Shown: positions 10,961 to 22,647, numbered from the stretch's first letter. The stretch is DNA of 64,000 nt from Cladorhizidae sp. MBARI D1340-BT2 (GCA_028752905.1 JAQNBH010000017.1:36106101-36170100); one strand, 5' to 3'. The notes: a model not told the origin generated them from the sequence alone. Made by a program: numbers and translations.

Positions 10961-12085
10961 CCACAGCTAAAGCTTTATATTTGCTATAAAGAATGGTGGA
11001 GTAGATTTGGTTGAATTTTATGCCCCCCCTCACCCCCCAAAAGAAAACTTTGGGCTTGTCTATAATCAAAGCAGGGAGTCCCTATTAAGGCCACTTTTTC
11101 CTGGCCTGCAGGTTGCCACAATAGACAGGTTTTACTGTACTTGCTAAGTCCTGTGAATCATCTACCATTTATTCCGATTATATATTGCCAGGCCAAGAGA
11201 ATCATGCTTTGTTGCCAAGTATTCATACCAAGGTGAGTGCTGCTTGTGGAGATAGCCCCAAGATAAAGTATAATTTTTTTGTCTTGCTTTGTGTCTGTAC
11301 TAAAACATAACCATGATACCTCATGCCCTTACAGTACAGTACCCACAGTGGAAATTCCATGACTTTATATTGGACACTTTATGACTTAATTGCTTGTCCA
11401 ATTTTTACTTCCCTTTCTTAACTAATATAGAGACCTTCCCAGTATATGAGGTGAAGCATTAGTTCTCTGAAATAGGTCCTTTAGCTACACTAGCACGAAA
11501 CCCATCCTTCGGGCGGGATTTCGTAAGGGCGGGCGGGATTTCGTAAGGGCAGCCGGGTGTTTATCACCACACAATTGTGTGTTTGACAGTGGTCTGGCCA
11601 CAATTCGTGTTTTGGGTGTACTCCTGAGTATGCACCAGACTTTTAGGGGGTCCCCCATACTTGCTTACTCAAAAATATTTATGGCGTATATCATTGGAGA
11701 GCACTCCAAGCAAGCAATCTTTTGGTAACAACATCTAGGTTAGGAGGTAAACAAAAACAAAGTTATAGTCCTAAAAATACAGCTCATGAATAATTAATGA
11801 GTTCGTGGACACCTTCCCCTTAAACAAATCCAAGGTTAATTAAGTCACCCCTCAAAGCTATAGTCTCATGCACATATGTAATACACACCTTAGACCAGAC
11901 CACTGCAACCATCTTGGAATAGCAGCTTCATTTGGATCCCAAGCAACTATAGTGACAAGTTAGAGTTGCCTAGAAACCCACAAAAATATTTATGACTGTC
12001 CATGCACCCTGGGTAAAATTTCACATCCAGTTTGACAGGAATTAACTTTGAATGGTCTAATACTGTTATGTATATTGTCTAATAG
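10961..12085. other. MULE interior, no gene; short GC-rich tandem repeat
   Basis: No long frame is recognised. At about 11511-11550 an imperfect direct repeat of GGGCGGGATTTCGTAAG (two copies) stands out from AT-rich surroundings. The rest is unidentified. Confidence 0.4.
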
Positions 12086-12094
12086 GGGAGTGCT

Positions 12095-12658
12095 ATGGCG
12101 AGCTTTCTAGTTCTACATGGACGCAAATTGGATCCTATGCAAGCAGATGGTAATTGGACACTTTCGAAACAACTTACGAATGATCCGGAGCAACAGAGCA
12201 ATCTGCGAGCTACTTTAGTGCAATTTGTTGCTCAAAATTATGCAAATCATGGGTCACTTCCACTCCCAGGGACATCTTGCAGAAGACACCAGAGGTGAGA
12301 CTGAAAGAACATCTAGACACAGCAAGCAGTTTGGGATCATGGGACACAACTTGAGCTTGTTGCTGCCTCAACACTGTTTCAAGTGGACACCTATGTGGCT
12401 ACCGATTCTTTGGTCAAAGCCGAGTGCAGATGGTCCAGATTCACACCTCTAAAAGGCTCCATACAGATTCCCACAGACATTGCACAAAGTGGTTTTCAAA
12501 AATCAATGGAGTGTAATAGCTGGATAGAGATCGCATATGAAAATAATTGTCACTACAGTAGTGTTCTGCCTCTTTTCAAAGAAAGAAAGTTGCTCGTCCC
12601 TCCATATCTCATACAGAATACTTCTCAGAGAGTAGATCTAACTCTTCTCAAAGAGTAA
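12095..12658 (+). pseudogene. OTU-like cysteine protease relic
   Basis: The first segment (12095-12298) reads RKLDPMQADGNWTLSKQL followed by NLRATLVQFVAQNYANH, the pattern of an OTU deubiquitinase N-terminus (normally DGNC-FRA...). The catalytic Cys position is Trp. After frameshifts, a second segment has ELVAAASTLFQVDTYVATD and ends FTPLKGS...IEIAYENNCHYSSVLP, where the His of the OTU NHY-like motif is kept. Total about 190 residues, typical for the domain. At least two frame changes. OTU domains are known cargo of Mutator-like and Ginger transposons, so I read it as part of the surrounding composite. Alternative: an independent host OTU pseudogene. Confidence 0.65.
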
Positions 12659-13229
12659 CCTTTTTATGTTTTAGTAATTGGGGAAAATATGAATGTACAG
12701 GGTTGTTGGGGAGAATTTTGCTAAGATGCAGTGGGTGATGGCCAATATTAGCTAGGAGGAAGGTTTATTGTCCTGTACTAGCTGGGGACAAGACTAACTG
12801 TTGCCGGCCAGGCAAAATTATTGTGAGGGTGAGGTGTCATAGATAACATGCTGAGTCTCTGGAAGCCACTGCAATATCCTGTAGGCTTTTACTATTTCAG
12901 CTGGCTTCTTCACCTCAGAGACCTCTGCCCAAAATTGTCTGGAGGGCTATAATGTCAATATATACCAAGGAAAAAGGTCAGCTGTGCTATATAGCACAAT
13001 TCTACTATTTTATGATTGTGAAAGGGAGTGCTGCTAATTATATATAGGCATGCAAATATTTGTATAAGTGTTTTTATCCCTGAAGGTATTTTGAAAAAGT
13101 TGGAGGCTGGGCTATATATGAGATAGTTACTTTGTTGGAGGAGCATAATCCAACTCCATTTTTTTTTGAAAAATGAGCTCAGTAGCAAAAGCTATTTAGA
13201 GCCTTACATACATGATAACAATATATGAT
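12659..13229. other. Spacer without recognised gene
   Basis: AT-rich, no motif. The minus-strand frame at 12955-13188 has no recognisable domain. Confidence 0.4.
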
Positions 13230-14396
13230 TCAAGTTAGGCGAAGAATTGTTTAATAAATCGTTTGAAGGCAGAGAGTGAGAATGAGGATAATGGAGGTTG
13301 GGAGTGAGTTCCAAAGAGCTGTGGCGGAGGGAACGAAGGAAGACTGCATGGATGCAGTGCGGGAGAATGGGATTATGATGTTCGATGGGTGGTATTGGCG
13401 AGAAGACATGAGCGGAGTAGGAGCTAATAGGATTGAGTCTAGAGGAAAATAGATGTAATTGTGTAAATTAGAAGGAGTTTGGCCGGAGCACGTCTATTTG
13501 AGAGTGTAGGAAGTTTAAAGGTGGAGAGGTTGGATACATAGTCAGAAGTCCATTGGCGATTACATAGTCGGAGTGCAAAGTGCTGAATGTGTTCTAAGGA
13601 TTTTGAATTACAAGAAGTGGGAGGAGGTGACCACACAGAGGAACAGTAACTTAGATGAGGGGGAACTAATGTTGTGTAAAGTTTAATTAGCATATGAGAG
13701 GATAAGTGATGGTAAACATTGCGATAAATTAATCCTATTATTTTCCTTGATTTAGTGCATACTTTGCTAATGTGCACGTTCCAGGAGAGATTCCAGGTGA
13801 AAGTTACTAAGTATGTAAATGAAGTGCCGAGATCAAGGGGAGTACTATTGAGGACTAATACAGTGGAGTATGAGGATGCGAGGGGTTTACGAGAGATCAT
13901 CATGTACTTGCTCTTATTAGGGTTAATTATTAGGAGACGGGAAGATAGCCATGATGATTTAATGTCAATGTCTGATTGCACTGAATCTAAGGAAGACGTT
14001 GAAGAAAATGGATGGGAGAGGAGGATGTCATCTGCATAGAGAGTAAGTGTAGAAGATTGTCGAGAGAGGGAGCTTTGCACGTTAATGTAAAGAACAAAGA
14101 GAAGAGGACCAAGGATAGATCCTTGAGTTACTCCAGAGGATGCATGACACAAGAAGAGAGAGCACCAGAGATAGCGACACTCCGTGACCTGGCCGTAAGA
14201 TAGGAAGTGAGCCAACAGAGGAGGTGAGAAGGAATATTAAGTGAGGAATGAGTCTTTAAGAGTGGTCCATGTGGCACAGAGTCAAAAGCTTTCTTGATGT
14301 CTAGAAAGATGGCACAGACAGACTTGTGGGCATCCTGGGAGAAGCAAACTAGGATTGAGTTATGTTTTGACATAAAATAGTTGAGTGGGGGCAAGT
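13230..14396 (-). pseudogene. LINE reverse transcriptase relic (second LINE)
   Basis: Minus-strand non-LTR RT. Upstream piece (14394-14130): CAIFLDIKKAFDSVPHGPLL (catalytic Asp). Main frame (14215-13439): SGVTQGSILGPLLFVLYIN, LTLYADDILLSHPF (YADD box), then YLVTFTWNLSWNVHI and a CR1/Jockey-like C-terminus with HIQHFALRLCNRQW. A readable tail (FKRFIKQFF) runs to about 13240. One frame change near 14130-14215 and a few stops near the end. 5' truncated at about 14396, the usual fate of LINE copies. It lies inside the inverted-repeat-bounded composite. Confidence 0.8.
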
Positions 14397-14668
14397 GCCA
14401 GTCCCATGAGATTCATAAAAACCCTCTGCCATCATCTAGTCCTGTGTTTCCATGATATCAAGCTGGAGTTGCTGGATTGTCAGTGAGCCTGAGTGCTTTT
14501 GGAGGTGAAATAGTCTTCAGCATTAGCAAGCTATTGTGTCCAAGCAGCAATGTTTATACTATCACTGCTACAGTCCATCACAGCTTTTTAGCAAGCAGTA
14601 TCCATTCCAAGCAGCAGTTTCTCTGATAACAACCCTACGCCTGACCAGAACTTAGAAGTTTCCCCCCC
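14397..14668. other. Unassigned spacer before the right MULE terminus
   Basis: No frame or repeat recognised except several AAGCAGCA-type words. Separates the 5'-truncated LINE from the terminal repeat. Confidence 0.4.
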
Positions 14669-14768
14669 ATGAAAACCACACCCCTGCACCTGGCTAAATA
14701 TCACATGACTGGAACCACACCTTTTCATGTAAACTACACACCCGTACATCAGATCGAGTGAATTTAGT
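14669..14768 (-). repeat. Right terminal inverted repeat of the MULE composite
   Basis: Reverse complement of the left end, sharing the terminal 20-mer and the CAGGTG...GTGTGGTTTTCA block, without the internal duplication seen on the left. A CG-rich stretch (GCGCATATTGCGCGCGGCG) follows just outside at 14790. Confidence 0.6.
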
Positions 14769-14989
14769 GAGAGCCCTTATTTAGGCGTTTGGCGCATATT
14801 GCGCGCGGCGTGCAAAGAGTGAAAGTGTTACTTATTATTATTATTACATGATTAGGGAGAAAGAGTACTGATGGTCTACAAGTCAAAATCAGGTAGCCAG
14901 ATTTAAGTGGTGGAAGTTAGGGTAAATGATAAGAGCATGAATTATCTGGATCATTTGAAATCAAGTGATTAAGAAATAACAGTTTAATT

Positions 14990-15815
14990 GATATTTTATA
15001 ATAAGATTCAAGGAAGTGAATTCCAAAGATCAGGAATGCGAATGAAAAATGAGTGGAGGTTCTTTACATCACGAGCATGAACATGTTTGATGATTAGTAG
15101 ATCTGGTAGTTATGGTGGACATAGAAATGTAATTAAGAATATTGAAATGTTCAGTTTTTAGAGATTTTACAACCAAATTATATATCATTTAGTTCCAGGG
15201 TCACCATTAGGGGAACAATTTTTAAACTAATAAGGCGATATTGTAGTCTGATTAAGAATCTCCAAGGCTAAACTTAGTTGCTCTTCTTTGGATCTTTTCC
15301 AATGAGACAAAGTCTTTCTTGAGATGAGGGTGCCAGATTGGAGAGGCATACGTGAGTAGAGACTTCACCAGAGTGAGGTAAAGTTGTTTCTTTGCACTCA
15401 CTGTGTTGCAATGATGGAAAGTACGTCTAAGAAGCTCCAGGGACTTATCGGATTTACCAATTATAAATGATACATGGAGACTCCTAAATCTTTGGTGAAG
15501 CTTTTTGTGGATACGACCACTTCTTCATAAGGTAATCAATGTTGTTCAATGGTGAATTGGTACAGAATCTCATAAGATGGCACTTTTGATTATTGAAGGG
15601 GAGGTGCCAATCCTTCGACCACTTGGAGAGAGAAGTTAAATCAACTTGCTGTATGGATGGAGATTTTATTGACTTAAAACACTTAGTTCATCAGCGTAGA
15701 GAAGCGTAGATTAGGTTGAGGCGCAAGAAGGAATATCATTAAAGTAGATCAACAGTAGGGGACCAAGAATACTTCCTTGGGAGACACCATAGATTACAGG
15801 TATGGGCGGAGAGGA
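14990..15815 (-). pseudogene. LINE reverse transcriptase fragment (third LINE)
   Basis: Minus-strand relic. Near 15800 it reads YGVSQGSILGPLLLIYFNDI, then LLYADE where YADD is expected (the second Asp of the catalytic pair changed to Glu). Further on come VKSLLTYASPIWHPHL and LEKIQRRATKF, typical of the post-RT region, and the C-terminus KNLHSFFIRIPDLWNSLP near 15050. Many stops and frame changes. The 5' half of the ORF is missing at about 15815. It is a different lineage from the LINEs at 5187 and 13230 by sequence. Confidence 0.7.
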
Positions 15816-17180
15816 TTGGCCATTAAACAGTACACAGAGAGGTGCTACCACTGTCAGAAGCCTGAGTATTTTAGTCTCACAAAACGAGCCTGAGAGCTGT
15901 TCAGAGCTCTTGCGTGTACACAGCTTCCCAAGCTGTTTCCAAAGAGGATGTGGTTGTTTTGTAACACTTGCTATATTATTCTAAGTAGTACACACTACCA
16001 TATTACGTATATAACATGTATTTTTGGAGGTTGCAAATACGTATAAAGCCGACATCGGGTGGGGGAGTGCGTATGCGCAGGTACAACACAGCAACTTCCC
16101 ATTTCCTCCTCCCTCAAGAATGGCAGAGAAAGCAGTTTCACCGTTTGAGTTACAATCCTTCTTCGAATTCTACAAGGACTATTTCACTCGAAGTATTCAT
16201 TGTTCCTAGACTTCAGGATAAAGGACTACTAAGTAATGCAGATTATCACTCGATCATGAAAAGAGCCACGGAGAGAGAGAGATGCATAACTTTGTGATAT
16301 CATCTCATGCAAGGATTCTTCTGCACCTTCACATTGGTGTGCTTGCAAGAGAGAAGTTCAATTAACAGTGGTTACTCTGAGCTAGGTGATATGTTATGGT
16401 CCTTTCTCCATTCACACTGGCCTGACCAAGCAAGTAGTTGTGCAGTGATCCACCAGGACCAGGCTCCTAGGCTTCTACCATTTTGTGTGCATCACATATT
16501 TCAGTGTTATTGCATGCATCGACACTACTTTTCGTGAGCGCAATGTTACTATCGAACAGGTTTTAAATGCTCTTAAAGCCATGTTTTGGCAGGACAGTAG
16601 CAGGTATCTCTTACCACTGTTTCCCTTACAAATCTGCCTTCCATTGCTTCCTGCCTTCATGAGCAAGGTTTAAGCCATGAACTGGACACTGATCTTCTAT
16701 GCAAACTGCTGAAGAGCCTTCCTGCCAACAATGACCTCCATGCCTATTTGAGGGGATACTCTGATTTCTGATTTTAGGAGCAGTTCTTACATTCTAGACC
16801 AGGTCTTCACTGGAATTGGTAATTTATCTTTGCTCTATTGTTTCATGATCTACTACTCTCCATGATGTCTTCTGATTTTTTGACTCACAATTTTCACATC
16901 AAAAGGCGTCTTTCGTTGATTAAAGTACAGGAACCGCACTCCGAGTCATGTCTAGTTTGGCAAATCACAGCCCAATTCATGAGCCCCTTGATGCTAATAA
17001 GTTTGAGAATGATTTATCTACACTCTCTATTAGCAAATTGGAGTTACAACTGTGGCAAGGGGGTGAGGTTTCGAGGCTAGCATACACAGCTAGTGTACGG
17101 GATGAACAGAATTTTTGTCCTGCTGTTGATCAATCAAGAATCGGCAAGGATAGGCAGTTTAACCAAGGCAAATTTTAGTT
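15816..17180 (+). other. Scattered coding-like remnants, family uncertain
   Basis: Short plus-strand segments read as one decayed gene. 16121-16300: MAEKAVSPFELQSFF then RLQDKGLLSNADYHSIMKRA, a helical pattern reminiscent of CARD/death-fold modules. 16540-16740: RNVTIEQVLNALKAMFW and LLCKLLKSLPANNDLHAYLRG. Frames change several times and stops intervene. I see no catalytic motif. It might be a pseudogene of a multidomain innate-immunity-type host gene; this is a pattern impression only. Confidence 0.25.
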
Positions 17181-17694
17181 ACTATTATAATTGTTGTTGA
17201 TGACAAAATATGGCGCATTAATACCCACATCCATAGCTTGAACATATTGAGTAGTTGTTGGTACTTATTATTCATTTTTATCAACATACAACATACACCC
17301 AGGAATTTAACCGTCAAATTATTTGACAAACTAGACATTGACTTACAGTTTGCATGAAGTTGGTGGGTGTGTTTTGTATTGGCAGTTAATTAACCTATTT
17401 GGTGGTTATGGGCTTTGATTCTATGCCAGCTATACAGTTATTCCTGACAATGAATTTCTCAGTAATCATTTGTTCTTCTATCTTTTGGCTAGATGGTCTA
17501 GCTTTCATTATGAAGAGCATCTATAATTATAGCCAAACTTGGCCAAGTTTAAGTTGACTATGGAAAAAATTCTTGTATCTATATATACTATGTCAACCGA
17601 GAGTTTGTTGAGGGTATTATTATTAATGACATTATTAATATTGTAGTATTTGTTATCCATGGCCTTCGATGCTTAACTTATCATCTCAAAAATT
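17181..17694. other. AT-rich spacer, nothing recognised
   Basis: No gene or repeat identified before the tandem duplication region. Confidence 0.4.
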
Positions 17695-20105
17695 GTATGG
17701 GTGGGCAATATCAGGTACTTCCATCATGAAATTGATGCCCTATTGTTTGCTTGCATTTAATATTTTGCTATGAAGTTAGCAAATCAGAACTAGCCTAGGT
17801 GAGGATTTCCTAGTTATTTTAATTCCCAACTGCTGCCTTTGCTTTAGTTCACCAAAACTTCCAAGTCATCATCTTTCCATCCAAGTCTACAAATGATCAT
17901 CAACATTATCCTTCTCACTAGCCTTATTTATAGTTGGATGAAATTGATTTCGACAAGATAAATTTGCTGGTGGTAACTTGCTACATGTAACTGATCTAGG
18001 TTGAAGGCACTTAGCTACTATTTTATATCAGCATCACAATCACCGTCATTATCATGGGGAGAGATGAAACAAGAATTTTTGTCTGTTGGGTTATTTCAAA
18101 CATGCACACATTATGTGTACCTTAGTACCATAAACTATGTAGTAAGCCTTTGGGTGTTTCATTTCACCCTCCAAATCAGCTGGGTGGGCACTTGCTATGA
18201 GTAATGTGGTAGGCGCTTGCATCATGAAACTTGTACCATTCTTTCCAAATAAGGAACACCTACATAATTTGCATTCGTAGGATCATTTGCAATGAAGTTA
18301 GCAAGTTACTGTGGCTGTAGGCAAGGATTTGCTGTTTGTTTTAATGAATGTGCAGCTACTGCCCATCTGCTCTAGGTATTGTTATCTTAATCCTCAGGTT
18401 CTCTGAAAATTCGACTTCAGCTTCATAGAAGTCTGTAAATGGATCGTCATTGCTATCCTTTTAGTCGGCTTCACATACGATTTTGACAAAAATGTATACA
18501 CTGAGCACTTGCTACATGTACCCAATGTGAACCTAGATGCCTGAAAAGAGCTTAATGAGCATTTGCTTTGTGAAGGATCTTATAACATATGTTATGGTAT
18601 TACCATTCTTGGTTCCTGATTATCAGATCTGTAACTAAATGTGGGGGTGGCTGGATAGAGATTGTATGGCAGTATATATTCATCTTTTTAAAAACTCATT
18701 TTATTTTTCATATATAGTTGCAGGTATACTAATGTTGAAATTTTGGTCCTTCCCTATCTCCCTCACCATCTTTTCCCCCTCCCCACCCAACCCCACCCTT
18801 TATTTCTTTGCGGTTAGAAATAATAATATGTCCGCTTTCCAGATTGCTTAGTCTAAAAAATTAACTTTTTCCCCAGGAATTTGGTAGTCTTTGTCACCCC
18901 ACTTTGTCACCCCACCCATTCCCTCTTTTTTCTTCATTCTTGTTGTACATGCTTCTTCTTCTCTAGTATGCTCCCAGTGGCGGATCCAGGGGAGGGCCCT
19001 CCCTCCAATTCCTATCATTGTAGTTTGGGGGGATATCTCAAACAATGCACATGCCAGCTTTGTTAACGCACCACAGGTCAAGTTCAAGGGTTAACAAACC
19101 ACCAAACAGCCAAACCTCCAAACCATCAAGTGTTGACACACCAAACCACATTATGAAAATCCAGCTCCTCACTACATGTGACTTGACTTTAGCTACAATG
19201 TCTAGTAAAAGAGCTAAGTTAGTAAGGCCAGCTACCAAGAAAATCTGCCAGACTCAGAGCATGAACAGAGCATGAACATACTCCACTTCTTCCCTCCATT
19301 GCTATGAGTAATGTGGTAGGCGTGGTAGGTGCTTGCATCATGAAACTTGTACCATTCATTGCAAATAACGAACACCTACATTCGTAGGATCATTTGCAAT
19401 GAAGTTAGCAAGTTACTGTGGCTGTAGGCGAGGATTTGCTGTTTGTTTTAATGAATGTGCAGCTACTGCCCCTCTGCTCTAGGTATTGTTATCTTGATCC
19501 TCAGGTTCTCTGAAAATCCCAACTCTTCGACTTCAGCTCCATAGAAGTCTGTGAATGTATTTTCATTGCTATCCTTTTAGTCGGCTTCACATACGATTTT
19601 GACAAAAATGTATACACTGAGCACTTGCTACATGTACCCAATGTGATCCTAGATGCCTGAAAAGAGCTTAGCGAGCAATTGCTTTGTGAAGGATCCTATA
19701 ACATATGTTATGGTATTACCATTCTTGATTCCTGATTAATAGTTATATATGTAATAATAAGATCTGTAACATGTGGGGCAGGCTGGATAGGCGGTATATA
19801 TTCATCTTTATAAAAACTTAATTTATTTATCATAATTATTTCTTTGTCACCCCACCCATTCCCTCTTTTTTCTTCATTCTTGTTGTACATGCTTCTTCTT
19901 CTCTAGTATGCTTACCCAGTGGCGGATCCAGGGGAGGGCCCTCCCTCCAATTCCTATCATTGTAGTTTGGGGGAATATCTCATCTGTTCAAACAAAGCAC
20001 ATGCCAGCTTTGTTAACGCACCACAGGTCAAGTTCAAGGGTTAACAAACCACCAAACTGCCAAACCATCAAGGGTTGAATAACCAAACACCAAACCACAT
20101 TATAA
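17695..20105 (+). repeat. Degenerate tandem segmental triplication
   Basis: Three direct copies of non-coding sequence. Copy C (19302-20105) and copy B (18196-19160) are nearly alike, sharing blocks such as GCTATGAGTAATGTGGTAGG, GAAGTTAGCAAGTTACTGTG and CAAAAATGTATACACTGAGC, and both contain the same hAT terminus CAGTGGCGGATCCAGGGGAG preceded by the same CTCTAGTATGCT. Copy A (about 17695-18010) is much older but keeps the order of the weaker matches (CATCATGAAA, TGAAGTTAGCAA, ACTTGCTACATGTA). The hAT insertion therefore predates the B/C duplication but not A. Copy B keeps only about 190 bp of hAT. Confidence 0.65.
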
Positions 20106-21894
20106 TAAATCTTTGTTAATACACACTATTCCAGACTCATTAACCAGAATATGAGCATCGATTCTGATTCAGCCTCAGGTGAACTAGAACTGCGAGCATA
20201 CTCCTAAAAATGGACCTGGGTGTAGTGGGCAGTAGCATTAGTACTGATGGCTGTATTCATGTAATCGAAGAGATACAGAGTGACTCTGAAAGTTCATGCT
20301 CTATGGATCCTGTAATTTATTCAGGTGATTTTGGTCGCGTGGTAAAGTTGCAATCTAAGCGAGGTCTGACAGATGATGAATTTTTTAATCTTCTTAAGCA
20401 TCACTTTGTCCCTAACAAAAAGTTTAATTTTACAGTTCATAAGTTTGGTAACCATATTCAGATCAATTGGCTTGAAGAATATAATGGTCTTGCTTACTCT
20501 GCGATGGATGATGTGGGACACTGTAAATTTTGTGTGCTATTTGCATACTGTGAGCAAGAACTTGGTGTCTTAGTTAAGCGACCTCTTATAAACTTGAAGA
20601 AAGCAACAGAAAAGCTTAGTGAACATTTAGGCTTACGAGGACGAGAATCTCATCAAGTTGCTGTGGAAAGGGCCCTAGCTTTCTGTGCTATACAACAAAA
20701 TCAGGCTGTAGGTATAGATCAGCAGATCAATTCTAGACGTGCTAAACTAATAGCTGAGAAAAAAATGAAATTGAGATCTACGGTTATCTTGTGTGGTAAG
20801 CAGGGACTTGCTTTTTTTTACTCTGATGATGATCCTGTACTGTAAAATGATAGCTCTACCAATAAGGGTAACTTTCAAGCCCTGCTAAAGTTTCGAGTAG
20901 ATGCTGGTGACAATGTACTGAAAGAGCATTTGGAAACTGCCAGCCACAATACTACTTATACCAGCAAGGAAACACAAAATCAGATGATTCTGATTTGTGG
21001 AGATTTCATATGAAACCAGCTTTTGCAAAATGCAAGGTACTTTTCAGTCATTGCAGATGAGGCAACTGACTCTGCCAAATGAGCAAATGTCAATCAGTGT
21101 TCTGTCGGTACTTAAACAATGGCAAGCCACAAGAGAGGTTTTTGGGTTTTCATGGTGTTACTGGTGAGGCTATTGTGACATCATCACTCAATTGACTGAT
21201 AGGCAGTTGCACCCACAGTTATTACGGGGTCAAGCATTTGATGGAGCTGGTGCAATGGCAGGCAGATATAGGGAAGCATCTATTCATCCCAAAGCACTAT
21301 ACATGCACTGTGTAGCACACAGATTAAACCTCTGTGTAGAAAGTGTTGCAATATCAGGGAGGTCAGTAACATGATGGACATAGCTGATAAAAAAATGCTT
21401 GATTTTTTTCTAACTCTCCCAAAAGGCAGCTGCCTTTATTCTGAACTTGATACCCCAGAGAAGACCCTAGCACATACTGACTATGACTTTCCACCCCAAT
21501 ATTCACACTCTTTTGAGCATAATGGGCACTCTACCAGTTACGAGTTGCGAGTGTCAATGCTCAATCAGCATGCTGAGTTTAATAAAGCTTCCATTAAGGA
21601 GCACCATGAGACAAGAACATCTTAATGGACTGGCAATGATGTTTTATCATCAATATATAGAAATTATACAGAAGAAGTGGTTGAAGAGTTTGCCCGAAGA
21701 CTCCAAGGCGAATGCTATTATGACTAATTACATCTCATCAGCTGAATACATACTACTTTAATACTATATTAAAAAAATCTGGAATTTTGTATCAATGTAA
21801 GGTCAGCCATGCATACACTCTTCGTAGCCATGCAATACTGTAACCATTCCCCCTTCTACGCCCCCTCCTCTCGAAAGTCCTGGATCCACCCGTG
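19917..21894 (+). mobile_element. hAT element, internally decayed
   Basis: Left end CAGTGGCGGATCCAGG at 19917; right end CCTGGATCCACCCGTG ending about 21894, an imperfect inverted match. Between them is a plus-strand zf-TTF/DUF4371-type hAT transposase relic. No target duplication is evident. Confidence 0.6.
20210..21380 (+). pseudogene. hAT transposase relic (zf-TTF/DUF4371 type)
   Basis: The open part (20210-20845, 211 codons) has an acidic N-terminus and a finger-like region GHCKFCVLFAYCEQ after INWLEEYNGLAYS, matching the N-terminal domain of ZMYM-like hAT transposases. Afterwards the frame breaks, but homology remains: YFSVIADEATDSAK-like text at 21040 (catalytic Asp region), RGQAFDGAGAMAG at 21225 (RNase-H-fold motif, consensus RGQAYDGAANM) and ALYMHCVAHRLNLCV at 21300. 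The C-terminal dimerisation domain is missing. A truncated, inactive cut-and-paste transposase. Confidence 0.75.
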
Positions 21895-21929
21895 TCCATA
21901 TGTCTTCACTTGTCACTTTTTATAATGTC

Positions 21930-22170
21930 CATAGCTATCAATAGCATGACAGTATAGGTCAATAGCTAGGGTCAGGACTAGGTCAATAGGTATGTCAATA
22001 ACTGGTTTAGTGTTGGGTCAATAATTAAGGTTAGGTCTTCAATTGCTAGGGTTATGGCTAGGTAAATTGCTATGGTTAGATTTAGGTCAATAGTTAGGAT
22101 TAGGTCAATAATTAGGCTTACGGTTAGGTCAATAGCTAAGATTAGGGCTAAGTCAATAGCGTCGAGGGCA
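21930..22170 (+). repeat. Degenerate GGTCAATAGCTAGG minisatellite, copy 1
   Basis: Imperfect tandem units of about 18-22 bp built on GGTCAATAGCTAGGGTTAGG. The whole block, including non-repetitive lead-in TCTTCACTTGTCAC, recurs at 33915-34180, so it moved or duplicated as a unit. A run of 23 C (22173-22195) follows, which could form G-quadruplex on the opposite strand. The TTAGG words are not a telomere array. Confidence 0.7.
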
Positions 22171-22195
22171 GACCCCCCCCCCCCCCCCCCCCCCC

Positions 22196-22516
22196 AACAT
22201 TGCCCAAGAACCATCAAGATGGCCCTTAGGCCTGAACACCCTCAGCTGATAATAATAATTACTTTGTTTATGATCTAATTATCTTTGTGGTGACCTCATT
22301 AGAGTTCATACAATTATACAGTTTCACAACTTCTATTTTATATTGGCATATGGAAGCCTATGTGTTTTGTGTGCTTTGAACTTTAGTGTGTGTATTGTAG
22401 ATTGTGTGGTTTCCTGCTTCCTGGGAGGCAGGGTATTTAAACCCTGACTCCCAGCTGTTGGCTCTAAATTTCTCTGAATTAAGCTAAGGAGTGGTTGTAC
22501 AGCAGAGATATTACTC
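22196..22516 (+). repeat. Probable LTR remnant of the plus-strand Gypsy
   Basis: Non-coding stretch just upstream of the PBS. It contains a TATA-like TATTTAAA at 22434-22441 and ends directly at TGGTGGCAGC. I infer that it is the 5' LTR (U3 to U5). Its outer edge is not definable because no second LTR is present at the other end of the element. Confidence 0.35.
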
Positions 22517-22534
22517 TGGTGGCAGCTTTTGTTA
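22517..22534 (+). promoter_or_regulatory. Primer binding site of plus-strand Gypsy
   Basis: TGGTGGCAGCTTTTGTTA lies 131 bp before the gag ATG. The first ten bases equal the PBS of the minus-strand element at 1072-1089, suggesting the same primer tRNA and related elements. Confidence 0.55.
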
Positions 22535-22647
22535 CCAAGTTGGGAGTTAACTACAGAAGTGACCATCAACTGAAGAAGACGAACATCAATCACAAGGAAC
22601 CGCTAAGCAGGCTAACGTATTCTAACCATATCAGTGGAGTAGGAAGT

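Larger units (their letters stand above)
2808..14768 (+). mobile_element. Composite Mutator-like element, about 12 kb
   Basis: Left end 2808-2960 and right end 14669-14768 are inverted copies, both opening ACTAAATTCACTCGATCTGA and sharing the blocks GTCATGTGATATTTAGCCAGG and GTGTGGTTTTCA. The left copy contains an extra imperfect duplication of about 46 bp. Inside are a MULE transposase with SWIM finger, an OTU-like relic, a nested TIR element with a LINE in it, and a second LINE. No 8-10 bp target duplication is visible (flanks CGGGATTCA and GAGAGCCCT), so the two ends could instead belong to separate related copies. Confidence 0.5.

Noticed and set aside
21930..22170. Telomere-like GGTTAGG words
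   Set aside because: Units vary in length and are centred on GGTCAATAGCTAGG; not a TTAGGG array.
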